Below, piece after piece: positions 1-8,964 of a DNA stretch of 64,000 nt. The position numbers and the translations under genes are program-made. The notes under the pieces were generated by a model. The model did not search any database, was not told the origin of the DNA, and was given only the letters and a program-made list of their open reading frames with translations. The stretch's first letter is position 1; each line of letters begins with the position of its first letter. Source of the stretch: Mycobacterium scrofulaceum (GTDB lineage Bacteria > Actinomycetota > Actinomycetes > Mycobacteriales > Mycobacteriaceae). Location of the stretch: the NCBI RefSeq assembly GCF_001667885.1, contig NZ_LZJW01000149.1, positions 1 through 64,000 of the forward strand, given 5' to 3'.

Positions 1-914
1 GCGGCGACCAGCGGTGTGGCGGCGGCCCCCGCCGCCACCGGGGCGATCTCGGCGGGCGCGGTGAGCAGTGAGCTCAGGCCGATGCCGAGCAGCAGGGGGA
101 TGAGGAAGGGCGCGGTCAGGATCGCGCCCCAGGTCGGCCAGCCGACGGCGTTGAAGAACACCTGGTAGGCGACGAAGAACAGCAGTGGGCCGTTGGCGGC
201 CAGCAACGCCGGCAGGTTCGAGAAGAAGTTCTGCAGCATCTGCTGAATGTTCTGGAAGAAGTCCTGCAGGAACTTGGACAGCTGCTGGAAGAAGTCGGAG
301 ATCGCGTTGCCCGGGTTGGAGGAGCTCTGCGCGGCGTTGACCGCGGCATCGTTCGCCTCACCGCCCGGCCGCACGATGGCCGGCGCCGGGGTGCTGCGCG
401 GCGCGGAGGCGAGCGCCGCACCCGAGGTGGCCTGATAGGCGCCCATCACGGTCGCGGCCTGGACCCACATCCGCGCGTAGTCGGCCTCGTTGAGCGCGAT
501 CGGAATCGTGTTGATGCCAAAGAAGTTCGTCGCCACCAACACCCCGTGGACGGTGTGATTGGCGGCCAGCTCGCCCAGCGTCGGCATGGCGGTCAGGGCA
601 GCGGTGTAGGCCGCGGCCGCGATCTCGTGCTGCGCGGCCACGCCCGCGCTGTCGGCACTGGCCTGCTGCAGCCACGCCAGGTACGGGGCGTGCGCGGCGG
701 CGTACTGCTCGGCCGTCGGGCCCTCCCAGGAGCCCGCCTGGGTCTGGCCGACCACGCCCGTGAGTTCGGCTGCCGCCGTTGCGTATTCGGTGCTCAGCGC
801 GGTCCACGCGCCGGCGGCCGCCAACAGCGGCCCCGGTCCGGGACCGGCGCTGAGCAGCGCCGAATGCACCTCGGGTGGCGAAGCCATCCAGAGGGGCGCA
901 ACGGGGGACGTCAT
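1..914 (-). CDS. PPE4: PPE4-type PPE protein of ESX-3, cut by window start
   Basis: This is the N-terminal ~304 residues of a PPE protein; the C-terminus lies outside the window. It opens with the PPE signature (ASPPEVHSALLS, near residue 11), has the WxG-type turn SWEGPTAEQYAAAH and the strongly conserved block NFFGINTIPIALNEADYARM. Its ATG lies two bases after the PE5 stop, so the pair is probably co-translated and secreted as a PE/PPE heterodimer through ESX-3. Position directly after eccC3 and PE5 matches PPE4 of M. tuberculosis from memory. The visible C-terminal part contains a hydrophobic stretch and Ala-rich sequence, as in PPE proteins generally. The subfamily cannot be assigned without the missing end. 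Confidence 0.9.
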   Translation of the reverse strand, partial: MTSPVAPLWMASPPEVHSALLSAGPGPGPLLAAAGAWTALSTEYATAAAELTGVVGQTQAGSWEGPTAEQYAAAHAPYLAWLQQASADSAGVAAQHEIAAAAYTAALTAMPTLGELAANHTVHGVLVATNFFGINTIPIALNEADYARMWVQAATVMGAYQATSGAALASAPRSTPAPAIVRPGGEANDAAVNAAQSSSNPGNAISDFFQQLSKFLQDFFQNIQQMLQNFFSNLPALLAANGPLLFFVAYQVFFNAVGWPTWGAILTAPFLIPLLLGIGLSSLLTAPAEIAPVAAGAAATPLVA

Positions 915-916
915 TG

Positions 917-1225
917 TCAGGCGCCCGCAATCCCGTACGTCGCCGCGGCCGAGGCGTCCCCGGCGAGATAGCTGGCGCCGGCTTCACCGACGCCCACGCC
1001 GGCGCGGCCGAGCTCTTCCACGCCCTGGGCGGCGACGGCGGCGTGCTCCTGACCCTGTGCGCTGAAACCGAGGGCGGTCTGCAGCGACACCGGATCCACC
1101 GCGGGCGGCACCACCGCGGTGATGGCCGGCGCGGCCGCCGCGTGCGCGGCCGCCAGCCGCGCCGTCAGCGCCTCCACCGCGGCGCTGGTCGCGGCCAGGC
1201 CCTCGGGAACCACTCGCAACGTCAT
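917..1225 (-). CDS. PE5: PE5, ESX-3 PE protein
   Basis: A 102-residue PE protein consisting only of the PE domain. It begins MTLRVVPEGLAATSAAVEAL, with the Pro-Glu pair at residues 7-8, and ends in a helix carrying YLAGD, which fits the YxxxD/E export motif of type VII substrates. The start codon overlaps the eccC3 stop by four bases (ATGA) and the stop is two bases before the PPE gene. The usual reading is a two-helix PE partner that pairs with the adjacent PPE protein and is exported by ESX-3. In M. tuberculosis the PE5-PPE4 pair is required for mycobactin-dependent iron acquisition (established knowledge). Confidence 0.92.
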   Translation of the reverse strand: MTLRVVPEGLAATSAAVEALTARLAAAHAAAAPAITAVVPPAVDPVSLQTALGFSAQGQEHAAVAAQGVEELGRAGVGVGEAGASYLAGDASAAATYGIAGA

Positions 1226-4200
1226 GACTCTCCCCTTTCACCAAACATCGCGGCCTCACCCACCAGCGGGTTGACCAACTGCACGTACGTCGGACTGTCG
1301 CTGTCACCCAACAGAATCGCCCGCCCGGCGGGCAGCCGGCCGAAGCGCTGGCCCCGGATCTTGCCGCTGTCCTGCGGGTTGCCCGCCAGCATCAGCGTGG
1401 TGGCCTGCAGGTCGTTGAAGCGGCGCAGCAGCGAGTTGGTCATCAGGGCATGCCCGGATCCGGTCGCGCGCGCCGTGACGATCACCCGCAGCCCCAAATC
1501 GGCCGCCTGCGAGAGGATTCCGATCAGCGGCGTCCATGGCCGCTGCCCGACGTACGGGCCGCTCATCGCCGGCGTGTCCGGTACCTGGTCGACGTCGTCG
1601 ATGATCAGGTAGTGGGTGTGGCCCGTGTACGTCCACCGGGCCAGCTCCCCGGGGGACAATCCAGCCGGGGGACGCCGCGACTCGATGATGTTGGCCAGGC
1701 CCAGCATCGCTGGGGTGATGCGGTCGACGTTGGCGGTGTATTCGTTGTCGGGGAACAACGGCTCGTCGACCAGGTGCAGCCGCCGATCCAGCACCGTGAA
1801 GGCCACCTGGTCGGGCGTGGAGTGCTCGCGGATGGTGCGAATGATGTGGCGCAGCAACGTGGTCTTGCCTGACTTGCTGTCGCCGAACACCATCAGCAGC
1901 GGCTCGTCGGCGAAGTTGACCACGACGGGCGCGAGGTCCTCCTCGCGCTGCCCGATGACCACCTGCTCCGGGCCGCGGTAGAGCGCGCCGAGCGCCTCGG
2001 GCGCGAGGTTGCTCGGCAGCAGCCGCACCGGCGGCGCGGCCATGCCCGGGTAGCGGGCGTTGATCGCGGCCACCTGGTCCAGCTCGGGGTTGGCGAACAG
2101 GAAGTGCTCGGCGGCCATCGTCAGCCCGCGGCCCGGCTGGTCGTGCGGCACGGACTCCGCGGGGCGGCGAAGCGCGCCGACGAGCCGCACGTTGCTGTCG
2201 CGGGGGTCGTGCAGCTTGAGCTCGAGCCGCAGGCCCAGGCCATCGCGCATCGCCAGGGGCACCTCGAGCCAGCTCGGGGTGGTGATGACGACGTGGATGC
2301 CGTAGGCGAGCCCGACGTTGACCAACTCACTCACCTTGGCCAGCAACGGGTTACGGGTGTTGAACTGGTCCGTGTTGTCCCGGCCGAAGGCGTATAGGTT
2401 GTCGATGACCAGGAAGACCTCGCCGTACCCGTCGTCGGGTGCGGCGCCGTGGCTCTCCCGGAACATCTCGCGCCGCTGGCGGGACAGCAGCAGCTGCTCC
2501 AGCTCGCCGAAGGTGCGCCGGATGCGTTCGGGTTCCAGCGCCGAGGCGACGCTGCCGACGTGCGCCAGGTCTTCGAGCGCCCTTAGCTTCCCGCCGCCAT
2601 AGTCCAGGCAGTAGAACGTGACGTCGCGCGGGGAGTGCAGGCTGGCCGCCGAGAGGATGAACGTCTGCAGCGCGGTCGATTTCCCGGATTTGGGACCGCC
2701 TTGGATCACCATGTTCCCGGCGGACGACGTCGCGTCGAACACCAGCGGGTCCCGGCGCATCTCGAAGGGTTTGTCGATCTCGCCGAGCGGCCACTGCCAC
2801 TGGCGTTGCGGCACGCCGGCGCGGGCCAGCACCGCGGTCAGCGGGATCGGCTCGTCCAGCGGCGGCAGCCACAGCTGCGGCGCCCGCGGCCCGTACTTCG
2901 CCAGCTGGTCGCCGATCGTGGCGATCAGCTTGCGCGGCGGCCCGGTGAATTCGTCGTCCTCGGCGGACGGGATCACCAGGTCCTGCTCCGGTTCCACCCG
3001 CCCGGCCGTGAACAGCTTGGGCTCCGGAACCGCCTGCACCACAAGGGCCTTCGCCTTCTGTGGCGGCTCGTAGATGCCGTCGACATAGGTGCTGCGGAAC
3101 TTGATCGGGGTCGCGCCGGGGGCGGGCACCAAGAAGCCCACGCCCTTGTGCTCCTTGCCCGATTCGATGTGGTACGCGTCCTCCACGCCGATGATCTGGC
3201 GCGAAACGCTGGGGCTGGCCACCTTCAACCCGATCCGGTACGAGGTGTTCTTGTCGATGTCCTTGATCTTGCCCACGTCCAGCGTCTGCGATGCGAACAG
3301 GATGTGGATGCGGAACGAGCGGCCCTTGCGGGCAACGTAGTCGAACAGCTCCGCGTATTCCGGGTGATCGGCCAGCATCAGGGTGAACTCGTCGGCGACC
3401 ACGAACAGCGTCGGGATCGGCGGCAGGTCGTGGCCCGCCGCGATCGCGCCCTCGTACTCCACCACCGAGTTGAACGCGCTGCCCTGCACACGGCGGCCGG
3501 CCTCGCGCAGCAGCGTTTCGCGGCGGGCCACCTCGCCGCGCAGCGTGTCGGCGAACCGGTCGGCCAGCGACTTCTTCTCGGCCATGTTGGAGATCACCGC
3601 CACCACCTGCGGGAAATGGCGGAAGCTGTCCGCGCCGGCCTCACCCTTGAAGTCGGCGTAGATCACGATCAGCCGGTCGGCCGAATGGGTCGTCAACAGC
3701 GACAACAGGATCGACATCAGCGTCTGCGACTTGCCGGATCCCGTCATACCGATCATCAGGCCGTGCGGTCCCATGCCGCCCTCGGCCTCGTCCTTCAGGT
3801 CGAAGAACAGCGGCTCGCCGGTCGCGGTCACGCCGATGGGCACGCGCAGCTCGTCCTCGCGGCGGCGCGGCGCCCACAGCGTCGGCACGTCCAGCCGCGA
3901 GGCGTCCGGGATGCCCAGCAGCGTGGTGAAGGTGGCGCCGCGCGTGGCCGCCGAGCGCAGCCCGGTGTGGGTCGGGTTGGAGTCCCAGCGCGACAGCTGG
4001 CGCGCCAGGTGGGCGGCCTCGTCGGTCCCGAGCAGGTCGGCGTGGTCGATGTAGGGCTGCCAGCCGCCGGTTTGCCAGCGCTCGATCGCGCCGACTCGGC
4101 GTCCCCCGCCGTCCCGCCCGCTGACGCGCAGGATCGGCTTCTCCGGGTCCGAATACTGCTCGCGGTGCGGCGGTGTGGCGGAGCGGTGCACGACGGTGAC

Positions 4201-5208
4201 GCCCGCCCGGCCCAGCGCCAACGTCGAGGTGCTCAGGTCGAAGTCGGGGTCGTCGACCACGATCAGCAGGTGCCGCAGCGCGTCGGCGGGCTCGCCGGTG
4301 AACGCCGGCCGGTCGACGAACGCGGGGCCCAGCAGCAGAACCAGCTCGTCGGGGTTGGTCGACAGCAGGCGAGCCGGGCCCACACCGTCGAATTCGCCCG
4401 GAACATCCACGTGGGCAAGCCATTTGAGCCAGGACCAGTCGGGGCTCTCCAGGTCGCGGGTGACCAGCGCCACCCCCAGCACGGTTGGGTCGTGCCACGT
4501 CACGGCCTGGGCGATCCAGGCACGCATGGCGGCGCGCGCATCGTCGGGCTCACCGAGCACGGTGATCCGCGAGACCTTGGTCAGGTCGATCCCGGTCGGC
4601 ACGTCGCGCACGATGCGGTGGGTGTCGAGCAGGCTGCGTAATGCGCTGTGCGACACCGGCTCCAGGTCGACCTCGTCCGCGGTGTCGTTCACCCGCAGCG
4701 CGGTGCTCAGGGGCACCTGGTGGCGGCCCGCGCGCAGCACCAGGAAGTCCGGATCGTGCGGGTCGCGCTCCCATTGCCGGCGCGACCCCGGCACGCCGGC
4801 CAGGGCCGTCGGCTCGGGGTGCGACCACTCGGCTGCCGCCCGCTGCTGGGCGGCCTGGGTGCGGATGTTGTCGCGGACCACCGACAGGTAGCGCAGGTAG
4901 TCGGCGCGTTCGGCGTCGACCTCTTCGGTGCGCGTCTTGTTGTCGCTGCCGCGGTACATCGCGGTGGCCGCCAGCAGCAGCACGAACGGGAAGAACAGCG
5001 TCTGCGGTGAGATCAGCCGCATCCCGGTGGCGAACAGGGCGACGACCATGCCGACGATCAGGATCACCAGCACGTACGGCATCGCCCGGCGCAGGAACGA
5101 CGGCGGGATCACCCGCGGCAGCTCGGGCGGCGCCTCGATGTTGATGGTGCCCTTGCGGGTGACCGGCGGCGCCAGCCGGCGGCGGGCTTCGAAGATGAGT
5201 CGGCTCAT
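1222..5208 (-). CDS. eccC3: EccC3, FtsK/SpoIIIE-type ATPase of ESX-3
   Basis: A 1328-residue membrane ATPase that drives substrate export through ESX-3. Two hydrophobic segments near the N-terminus (about residues 44-65 and 71-87) anchor it. Three ATPase modules follow, with P-loops GMTGSGKSQT (~489), GGPKSGKSTA (~839) and GDSKSGKTTL (~1109). As a single polypeptide with all three modules it matches EccC3 in length. I chose the ATG giving MSRLIFEARRRLAPP because it overlaps the eccB3 stop by ATGA; a longer reading upstream runs inside eccB3. The stop overlaps the PE5 start. It is the motor of the eccA3-B3-C3-PE5-PPE4 transcription unit. Confidence 0.96.
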   Translation of the reverse strand: MSRLIFEARRRLAPPVTRKGTINIEAPPELPRVIPPSFLRRAMPYVLVILIVGMVVALFATGMRLISPQTLFFPFVLLLAATAMYRGSDNKTRTEEVDAERADYLRYLSVVRDNIRTQAAQQRAAAEWSHPEPTALAGVPGSRRQWERDPHDPDFLVLRAGRHQVPLSTALRVNDTADEVDLEPVSHSALRSLLDTHRIVRDVPTGIDLTKVSRITVLGEPDDARAAMRAWIAQAVTWHDPTVLGVALVTRDLESPDWSWLKWLAHVDVPGEFDGVGPARLLSTNPDELVLLLGPAFVDRPAFTGEPADALRHLLIVVDDPDFDLSTSTLALGRAGVTVVHRSATPPHREQYSDPEKPILRVSGRDGGGRRVGAIERWQTGGWQPYIDHADLLGTDEAAHLARQLSRWDSNPTHTGLRSAATRGATFTTLLGIPDASRLDVPTLWAPRRREDELRVPIGVTATGEPLFFDLKDEAEGGMGPHGLMIGMTGSGKSQTLMSILLSLLTTHSADRLIVIYADFKGEAGADSFRHFPQVVAVISNMAEKKSLADRFADTLRGEVARRETLLREAGRRVQGSAFNSVVEYEGAIAAGHDLPPIPTLFVVADEFTLMLADHPEYAELFDYVARKGRSFRIHILFASQTLDVGKIKDIDKNTSYRIGLKVASPSVSRQIIGVEDAYHIESGKEHKGVGFLVPAPGATPIKFRSTYVDGIYEPPQKAKALVVQAVPEPKLFTAGRVEPEQDLVIPSAEDDEFTGPPRKLIATIGDQLAKYGPRAPQLWLPPLDEPIPLTAVLARAGVPQRQWQWPLGEIDKPFEMRRDPLVFDATSSAGNMVIQGGPKSGKSTALQTFILSAASLHSPRDVTFYCLDYGGGKLRALEDLAHVGSVASALEPERIRRTFGELEQLLLSRQRREMFRESHGAAPDDGYGEVFLVIDNLYAFGRDNTDQFNTRNPLLAKVSELVNVGLAYGIHVVITTPSWLEVPLAMRDGLGLRLELKLHDPRDSNVRLVGALRRPAESVPHDQPGRGLTMAAEHFLFANPELDQVAAINARYPGMAAPPVRLLPSNLAPEALGALYRGPEQVVIGQREEDLAPVVVNFADEPLLMVFGDSKSGKTTLLRHIIRTIREHSTPDQVAFTVLDRRLHLVDEPLFPDNEYTANVDRITPAMLGLANIIESRRPPAGLSPGELARWTYTGHTHYLIIDDVDQVPDTPAMSGPYVGQRPWTPLIGILSQAADLGLRVIVTARATGSGHALMTNSLLRRFNDLQATTLMLAGNPQDSGKIRGQRFGRLPAGRAILLGDSDSPTYVQLVNPLVGEAAMFGERGES

Positions 5209-6800
5209 CGGGGCGCTCCCTCTGCTGATGCCACGCGGCCGGGCTTGGAGTCGGGTGCCAGTCCGTCGTGTGCCAGCAGCGCGTCCGCGCGCGACAGCGT
5301 GGGGCCGCTGGCGAACAGCGAGAGCACCGACCACGGGACGGGCATCGCGGGCTCGCTCAGGCCCAGGGCCTCAACGGTTTTGCCGCGGCCGGCGGCTGAG
5401 TTCTCCGCCTCGTTGTCGATGCCGTACCGGACCCCGGTGTCGGACACCCAGAACAGCGAGCCGGTGCCGGGGGCGCCGGCGCCGCCGGTGACGGTCTGGG
5501 CGAAGTAGCCGGTGCCCGGCGCCAGCGCGACGCGCGTCGCGGTGGCCGGGGATGCGCCGCCGACCAGGTCGACGGTGCGGATGGATTCGGGTACCGGCAG
5601 GGCCGAGCCGGACAGCAGGCTCAGTGAGCTGGTGGCGGCGCCTGCGGGCTTGCTCCAATAGGCGCACGTGACAGGGTCTTTGGCCGCGTCGACGAGGGTG
5701 AGCTGCTGGTCGGGGTAGCGCGCGGTGTCGAGCATCCGGGACACCGGCAGCTTGGCCACCGCGTCCGCACCCAGCCGCGGCGGCTGGTCCAGGCCGTAGG
5801 AATTTGTGTTGCGCAGGATCGCCGCGAGCACCGGCGAGATGGGTTGCAGACCGTCCGGCAGCACCGCGTAGTAGTGCGCGGCGCCCGACGAGTTCTGGTC
5901 CAGCACGTAGGAAACCACCACCGCCCCGATGGGCGCAGGCACGCTGTAGCCGGCCGGGGCGCCGGCGTTCGGGATGGCGGGCGCCGTCAGCGGCGGGGCC
6001 TCCGGGATGGCGTTGAACAGTCCCAGCGCGATGGGCCGCGGCGCGGGGATCTCAATGTTGTTCAGTCCCAGGCCAAGCGCGTTGGTGACCGCGTGGTCGG
6101 CCAGGTTGATCTGGCTGCGCCTGCCGTCCCACAGGAGCCAGGTGCTGTTGCCGCTATCGACCAGGACGGCCTGTTTGACGTCGAGTTTGGCCGCGCGGGC
6201 GCCGCCGCTGTCGGGGCGGCCGGCGATCACCGTGACACCGGTGCTGTGGATGGCGTGGGCCGTCCCACCGATGCCGTCGCACACGGTCCAGTCGGCGTCG
6301 CGCGCGGTGCTTTGCACCATGCGTTCCGGCGCGCCGGGGATGCCGACCAGGTTGCCGCGCGGAAACCGGTCCAGCTCAGAGCTTTTCACCGTGGTCGGGT
6401 TGACGGGCTTGCCGACGATCAGCCGGGCCGACGTCAGGTTGAGCACCGGGTGCAGCTGATCACCCACCCGCACGTACAGGGCGGCCGTCGACCGGTCGGC
6501 GAGCACCGCGTTGGTGCCCACCGTCCCGTTGGGCCGGATCAGCGAGAACACGAAGCAGCCCGCCAGGCCGGTGACGAGCAGGACCACGCCCATCAGCACC
6601 GCGCGCGACTGGGTGCGCAACGGGTCGACGAGCATCCTGGTGTCGTGCAGGGCGATGCCGGAAGCGATGCGCCGCATCACGAATCGCCAGCCGCTGACCT
6701 GGTGGCGGGTGACGAATCCGCGGCGGTACTCCACCTTGTCGGGATTCTCGTTGACCGGGGTGCGTGACGCGAACGAACGCCGATCGTCGGGTTCGGTCAT
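5205..6800 (-). CDS. eccB3: EccB3, ESX-3 membrane/periplasmic core subunit
   Basis: A 531-residue EccB protein. The first ~66 residues are cytoplasmic, with the typical motif TRHQVSGWRFVMRRIASGIA (31-50), then one transmembrane helix (about 67-88) and a large periplasmic domain. EccB proteins dimerise on the outer face of the inner membrane complex and have been proposed to have ATPase activity. The start overlaps the eccA3 stop (ATGA) and the stop overlaps the eccC3 start, so translation of the three genes is probably coupled. Length is close to the ~538 residues of M. tuberculosis EccB3 as I remember it. Confidence 0.95.
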   Translation of the reverse strand: MTEPDDRRSFASRTPVNENPDKVEYRRGFVTRHQVSGWRFVMRRIASGIALHDTRMLVDPLRTQSRAVLMGVVLLVTGLAGCFVFSLIRPNGTVGTNAVLADRSTAALYVRVGDQLHPVLNLTSARLIVGKPVNPTTVKSSELDRFPRGNLVGIPGAPERMVQSTARDADWTVCDGIGGTAHAIHSTGVTVIAGRPDSGGARAAKLDVKQAVLVDSGNSTWLLWDGRRSQINLADHAVTNALGLGLNNIEIPAPRPIALGLFNAIPEAPPLTAPAIPNAGAPAGYSVPAPIGAVVVSYVLDQNSSGAAHYYAVLPDGLQPISPVLAAILRNTNSYGLDQPPRLGADAVAKLPVSRMLDTARYPDQQLTLVDAAKDPVTCAYWSKPAGAATSSLSLLSGSALPVPESIRTVDLVGGASPATATRVALAPGTGYFAQTVTGGAGAPGTGSLFWVSDTGVRYGIDNEAENSAAGRGKTVEALGLSEPAMPVPWSVLSLFASGPTLSRADALLAHDGLAPDSKPGRVASAEGAPR

Positions 6801-8665
6801 GCGGGCACCGACAGCCCGAGTCCGCGCAACAACGGCTCCACCGAGTTCTCGACGTCTTGGTCGGTGATCGTCATCAGCTCCTCGTCACTGAATTCCCCGG
6901 TGCCGGCGTGTTCCGAATGGTCGAGCCGGAATTCGCGCTCTTCCTCGGAGCGTTCGACGATGTTGCGGACGAATCGACCGTTACCGGCGATGTCCAGGTT
7001 GCGCCGCGAGATTCCGTTGGCGTCGGGCGTCGACTCGGTGGCCAGCTTGGTGAACAACGCCTCCATGTGGTCGAGCGCGGCCTTTTCGAAGACGCTGTCG
7101 CGCTGCTGGGCCATCTTGTTCGCGATCTCGACGAGTTCCGACGGTGCGTAGGAAGGAAAGTCGATGCTGCGGGTGAATCGGGAACGCAGGCCCTCGTTGG
7201 TGTCCAGGAACTTGTCGAGATCGGCGCGGTATCCGGCGATGATCACCACCAGCCGGTCGCGGTCGTTCTCCATTCGCGCCAGCAGGGTGTCGATGGCGAC
7301 CAGGCCGAAGTCGTTCTTGGCGCCGGTGGCCACCAGGGCGTAGGCCTCGTCGAGGAACAACACGCCGTCGAGCGCGCTGTCGATGATCGCGTTGGTCTTG
7401 GCCTCGGTCTCGCCGATGTGCTGGCCGATCAGGTCGGCGCGATGCACCTCGCGGATGTTCTCCCGCTTCAAAAGCCCAAGGCCGCAATAGATCTTGGCGA
7501 CCACCCGGGCGATGGTGGTCTTACCGGTGCCGGGCGGCCCGGCGAACACGAGGTGGTGAGCGCGCTGCGCGACGGCGAGGCCGCGCTGTTTGCGCACGAG
7601 CTCCATGGCGACCGAGCTCTTCAGCCGCGACACCTGGTTCTTGACCTCGTCGAGGCCGATGAATTCGGCCAGCTGGACCTCGGCCTCGTGCAGCAACACG
7701 GCCTTGCGCTCATGGGCGGCGGGATCGACGAAGTCCTCCGCGCTGGGCTCGGTGTCCGGGTCCCACGGGTCGGTGCGCGCTTCGATCCGCGCCGCGGTGG
7801 TGGTCACGATCCCAAAGCTGGTGTCGGACAGGGCCTGTTCGACCTGTTCGTTTTCCGGGTGGGCCGCGTACAGATCCTGGAGCACTTCGCTCGCGGACTC
7901 CTCGTCGACGTGCGCCCGCAGCACCAGCGCCTTGGCCAGCGCCCCGTCGACCGCCGCGACCGGCACGGGACCGTCGGGCTCCTCCAGGTACGACAGCGCC
8001 GGGGCAAACATGCCCAGTCGTGCCAGCGCGGTCCCCAGGGCGATCCTGGCCGCGTGCGCGAAAGCCTCGTCGAGCCCGGCGTCGTTCACGACCGGGGTCA
8101 GCAATTTGACGACGTCGGACCAGCGCTCGGCGCGGTAGTTGAGGACGACGGCGACCCAGCGGGCCTCGCGCCAGTTCGGGCGGCGCGCGGTCAGGCCGGT
8201 GACGATCTGGTCGGCTTCCGCGAGCCGCCCGGCGTCTTCGGTCGAGGCCAGCCCCGCCGCATAGGCGAGGTGGAAATCGTCGGGGGTGGTGGCGCGGAAC
8301 TGCAGGTACAGCCCGGTGTCGTAGCGGAAGCCCAGTTCCCCCGGCGCCAGATCCACCTTGCGCTGCAACACCCCGGCCGTGCCGGCGGTGCGCGACACTT
8401 CCTGCAGCACCCGCAGGGACACATCGCCGGCGGCCGCGAGGCCCGTCCAGGCGTCGCACTGGTCGTGGGCGACCCGGGTCAGCGCGGTGAATCCGGACCG
8501 GGCGGCGACCAGGTCGGCCGGGCGCTGACGCTGGTAGACCGAGATGCCGAGCGCGCGGCAACACGTGGCGAAGCGGCTGACGACGTCGCCGTCAACCCTG
8601 GCATCCGCGCGCGAATTGACGGGCTGAGTTGCGAGCACGCCGGCGTCACCGAGTTCCACGGCCAC
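6797..8665 (-). CDS. eccA3: EccA3, AAA+ cytosolic ATPase of ESX-3
   Basis: A 622-residue CbxX/CfqX-type AAA+ protein. The N-terminal ~270 residues form a helical TPR-like region; the C-terminal half carries Walker A GPPGTGKTTIAR (~375), Walker B VLFLDEAYAL (~438) and a probable arginine finger in GLRSRFTRSIDF. EccA proteins are thought to release EspG chaperones from PE/PPE substrates. The start is a GTG preceded by GGAGA. It is the first gene of the ESX-3 unit; its upstream region holds Zur-like and IdeR-like boxes, in keeping with zinc and iron repression of esx-3 known in M. tuberculosis. Confidence 0.95.
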   Translation of the reverse strand: MAVELGDAGVLATQPVNSRADARVDGDVVSRFATCCRALGISVYQRQRPADLVAARSGFTALTRVAHDQCDAWTGLAAAGDVSLRVLQEVSRTAGTAGVLQRKVDLAPGELGFRYDTGLYLQFRATTPDDFHLAYAAGLASTEDAGRLAEADQIVTGLTARRPNWREARWVAVVLNYRAERWSDVVKLLTPVVNDAGLDEAFAHAARIALGTALARLGMFAPALSYLEEPDGPVPVAAVDGALAKALVLRAHVDEESASEVLQDLYAAHPENEQVEQALSDTSFGIVTTTAARIEARTDPWDPDTEPSAEDFVDPAAHERKAVLLHEAEVQLAEFIGLDEVKNQVSRLKSSVAMELVRKQRGLAVAQRAHHLVFAGPPGTGKTTIARVVAKIYCGLGLLKRENIREVHRADLIGQHIGETEAKTNAIIDSALDGVLFLDEAYALVATGAKNDFGLVAIDTLLARMENDRDRLVVIIAGYRADLDKFLDTNEGLRSRFTRSIDFPSYAPSELVEIANKMAQQRDSVFEKAALDHMEALFTKLATESTPDANGISRRNLDIAGNGRFVRNIVERSEEEREFRLDHSEHAGTGEFSDEELMTITDQDVENSVEPLLRGLGLSVPA

Positions 8666-8680
8666 GTCTCTCCATTTGTG

Positions 8681-8699
8681 TAGCCTCCCCTAACCTGAC
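8681..8699 (-). promoter_or_regulatory. Second IdeR-like iron box upstream of eccA3
   Basis: On the minus strand this 19-mer reads TCAGGTTAGGGGAGGCTAC, agreeing at 13 of 19 positions with the IdeR consensus TTAGGTTAGGCTAACCTAA. Its left half matches well and its right half poorly. It lies 16 bases before the eccA3 GTG, next to another box-like sequence at 8710-8728, so it could be part of a tandem IdeR site. It could also be chance similarity. Confidence 0.35.
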
Positions 8700-8709
8700 C
8701 CGCCTGAAG

Positions 8710-8728
8710 TTAGCATTGCATAAGCTAA
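8710..8728 (-). promoter_or_regulatory. IdeR-like box upstream of eccA3
   Basis: The + strand reads TTAGCATTGCATAAGCTAA, with perfect five-base outer arms TTAGC/GCTAA and 13 of 19 matches to the IdeR consensus. It lies ~45 bases before the eccA3 start, in a compact promoter. Iron-dependent repression of esx-3 through IdeR is established in M. tuberculosis; binding here is inferred from sequence and position. Confidence 0.5.
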
Positions 8729-8884
8729 GTGTCGAGGCGCGAGGGCCCGTCCGACTCACCACTCCACTCCCACTCCATCACCGCTATTGCGGGTGCTCAG
8801 ACGCGTTATCGTCCGCATTTTCGGTCCGCTACCCGGCGCCATGGGGTCGGCAGGCCGCTGCCGGTCCCCTCTAAGCGGCCGAGC

Positions 8885-8906
8885 TTATCGAAAACCATTT
8901 TCATTA
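8885..8906 (-). promoter_or_regulatory. Zur-like zinc box upstream of eccA3
   Basis: On the minus strand it begins TAATGAAAATGGTTTTCG, an AT-rich imperfect palindrome of the type bound by mycobacterial Zur. It agrees at 18 of 22 positions with the site at 23077-23098 in front of another PPE gene. It lies 220 bases upstream of eccA3 and just downstream of the preceding PPE stop, so it most likely controls the ESX-3 unit. Zinc repression of this locus is known in M. tuberculosis. Confidence 0.7.
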
Positions 8907-8964
8907 GCAATCCGAGAACGCAGCCAATAGTCGTCCGCCGCACCCGAAAAGTTCCGGCCCGCGG

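Noticed and set aside
2635..4641. Long + strand open frame (668 codons) opposite eccC3
   Set aside because: It is a shadow of the high-GC eccC3 gene; its product is Arg/Gly/His/Gln-rich without motifs. The same applies to long frames opposite eccA3 (6764-8683), nirB (46476-49097), sdhA (51529-53445), fadE5 (56317-58104) and fadE6 (30230-32641).
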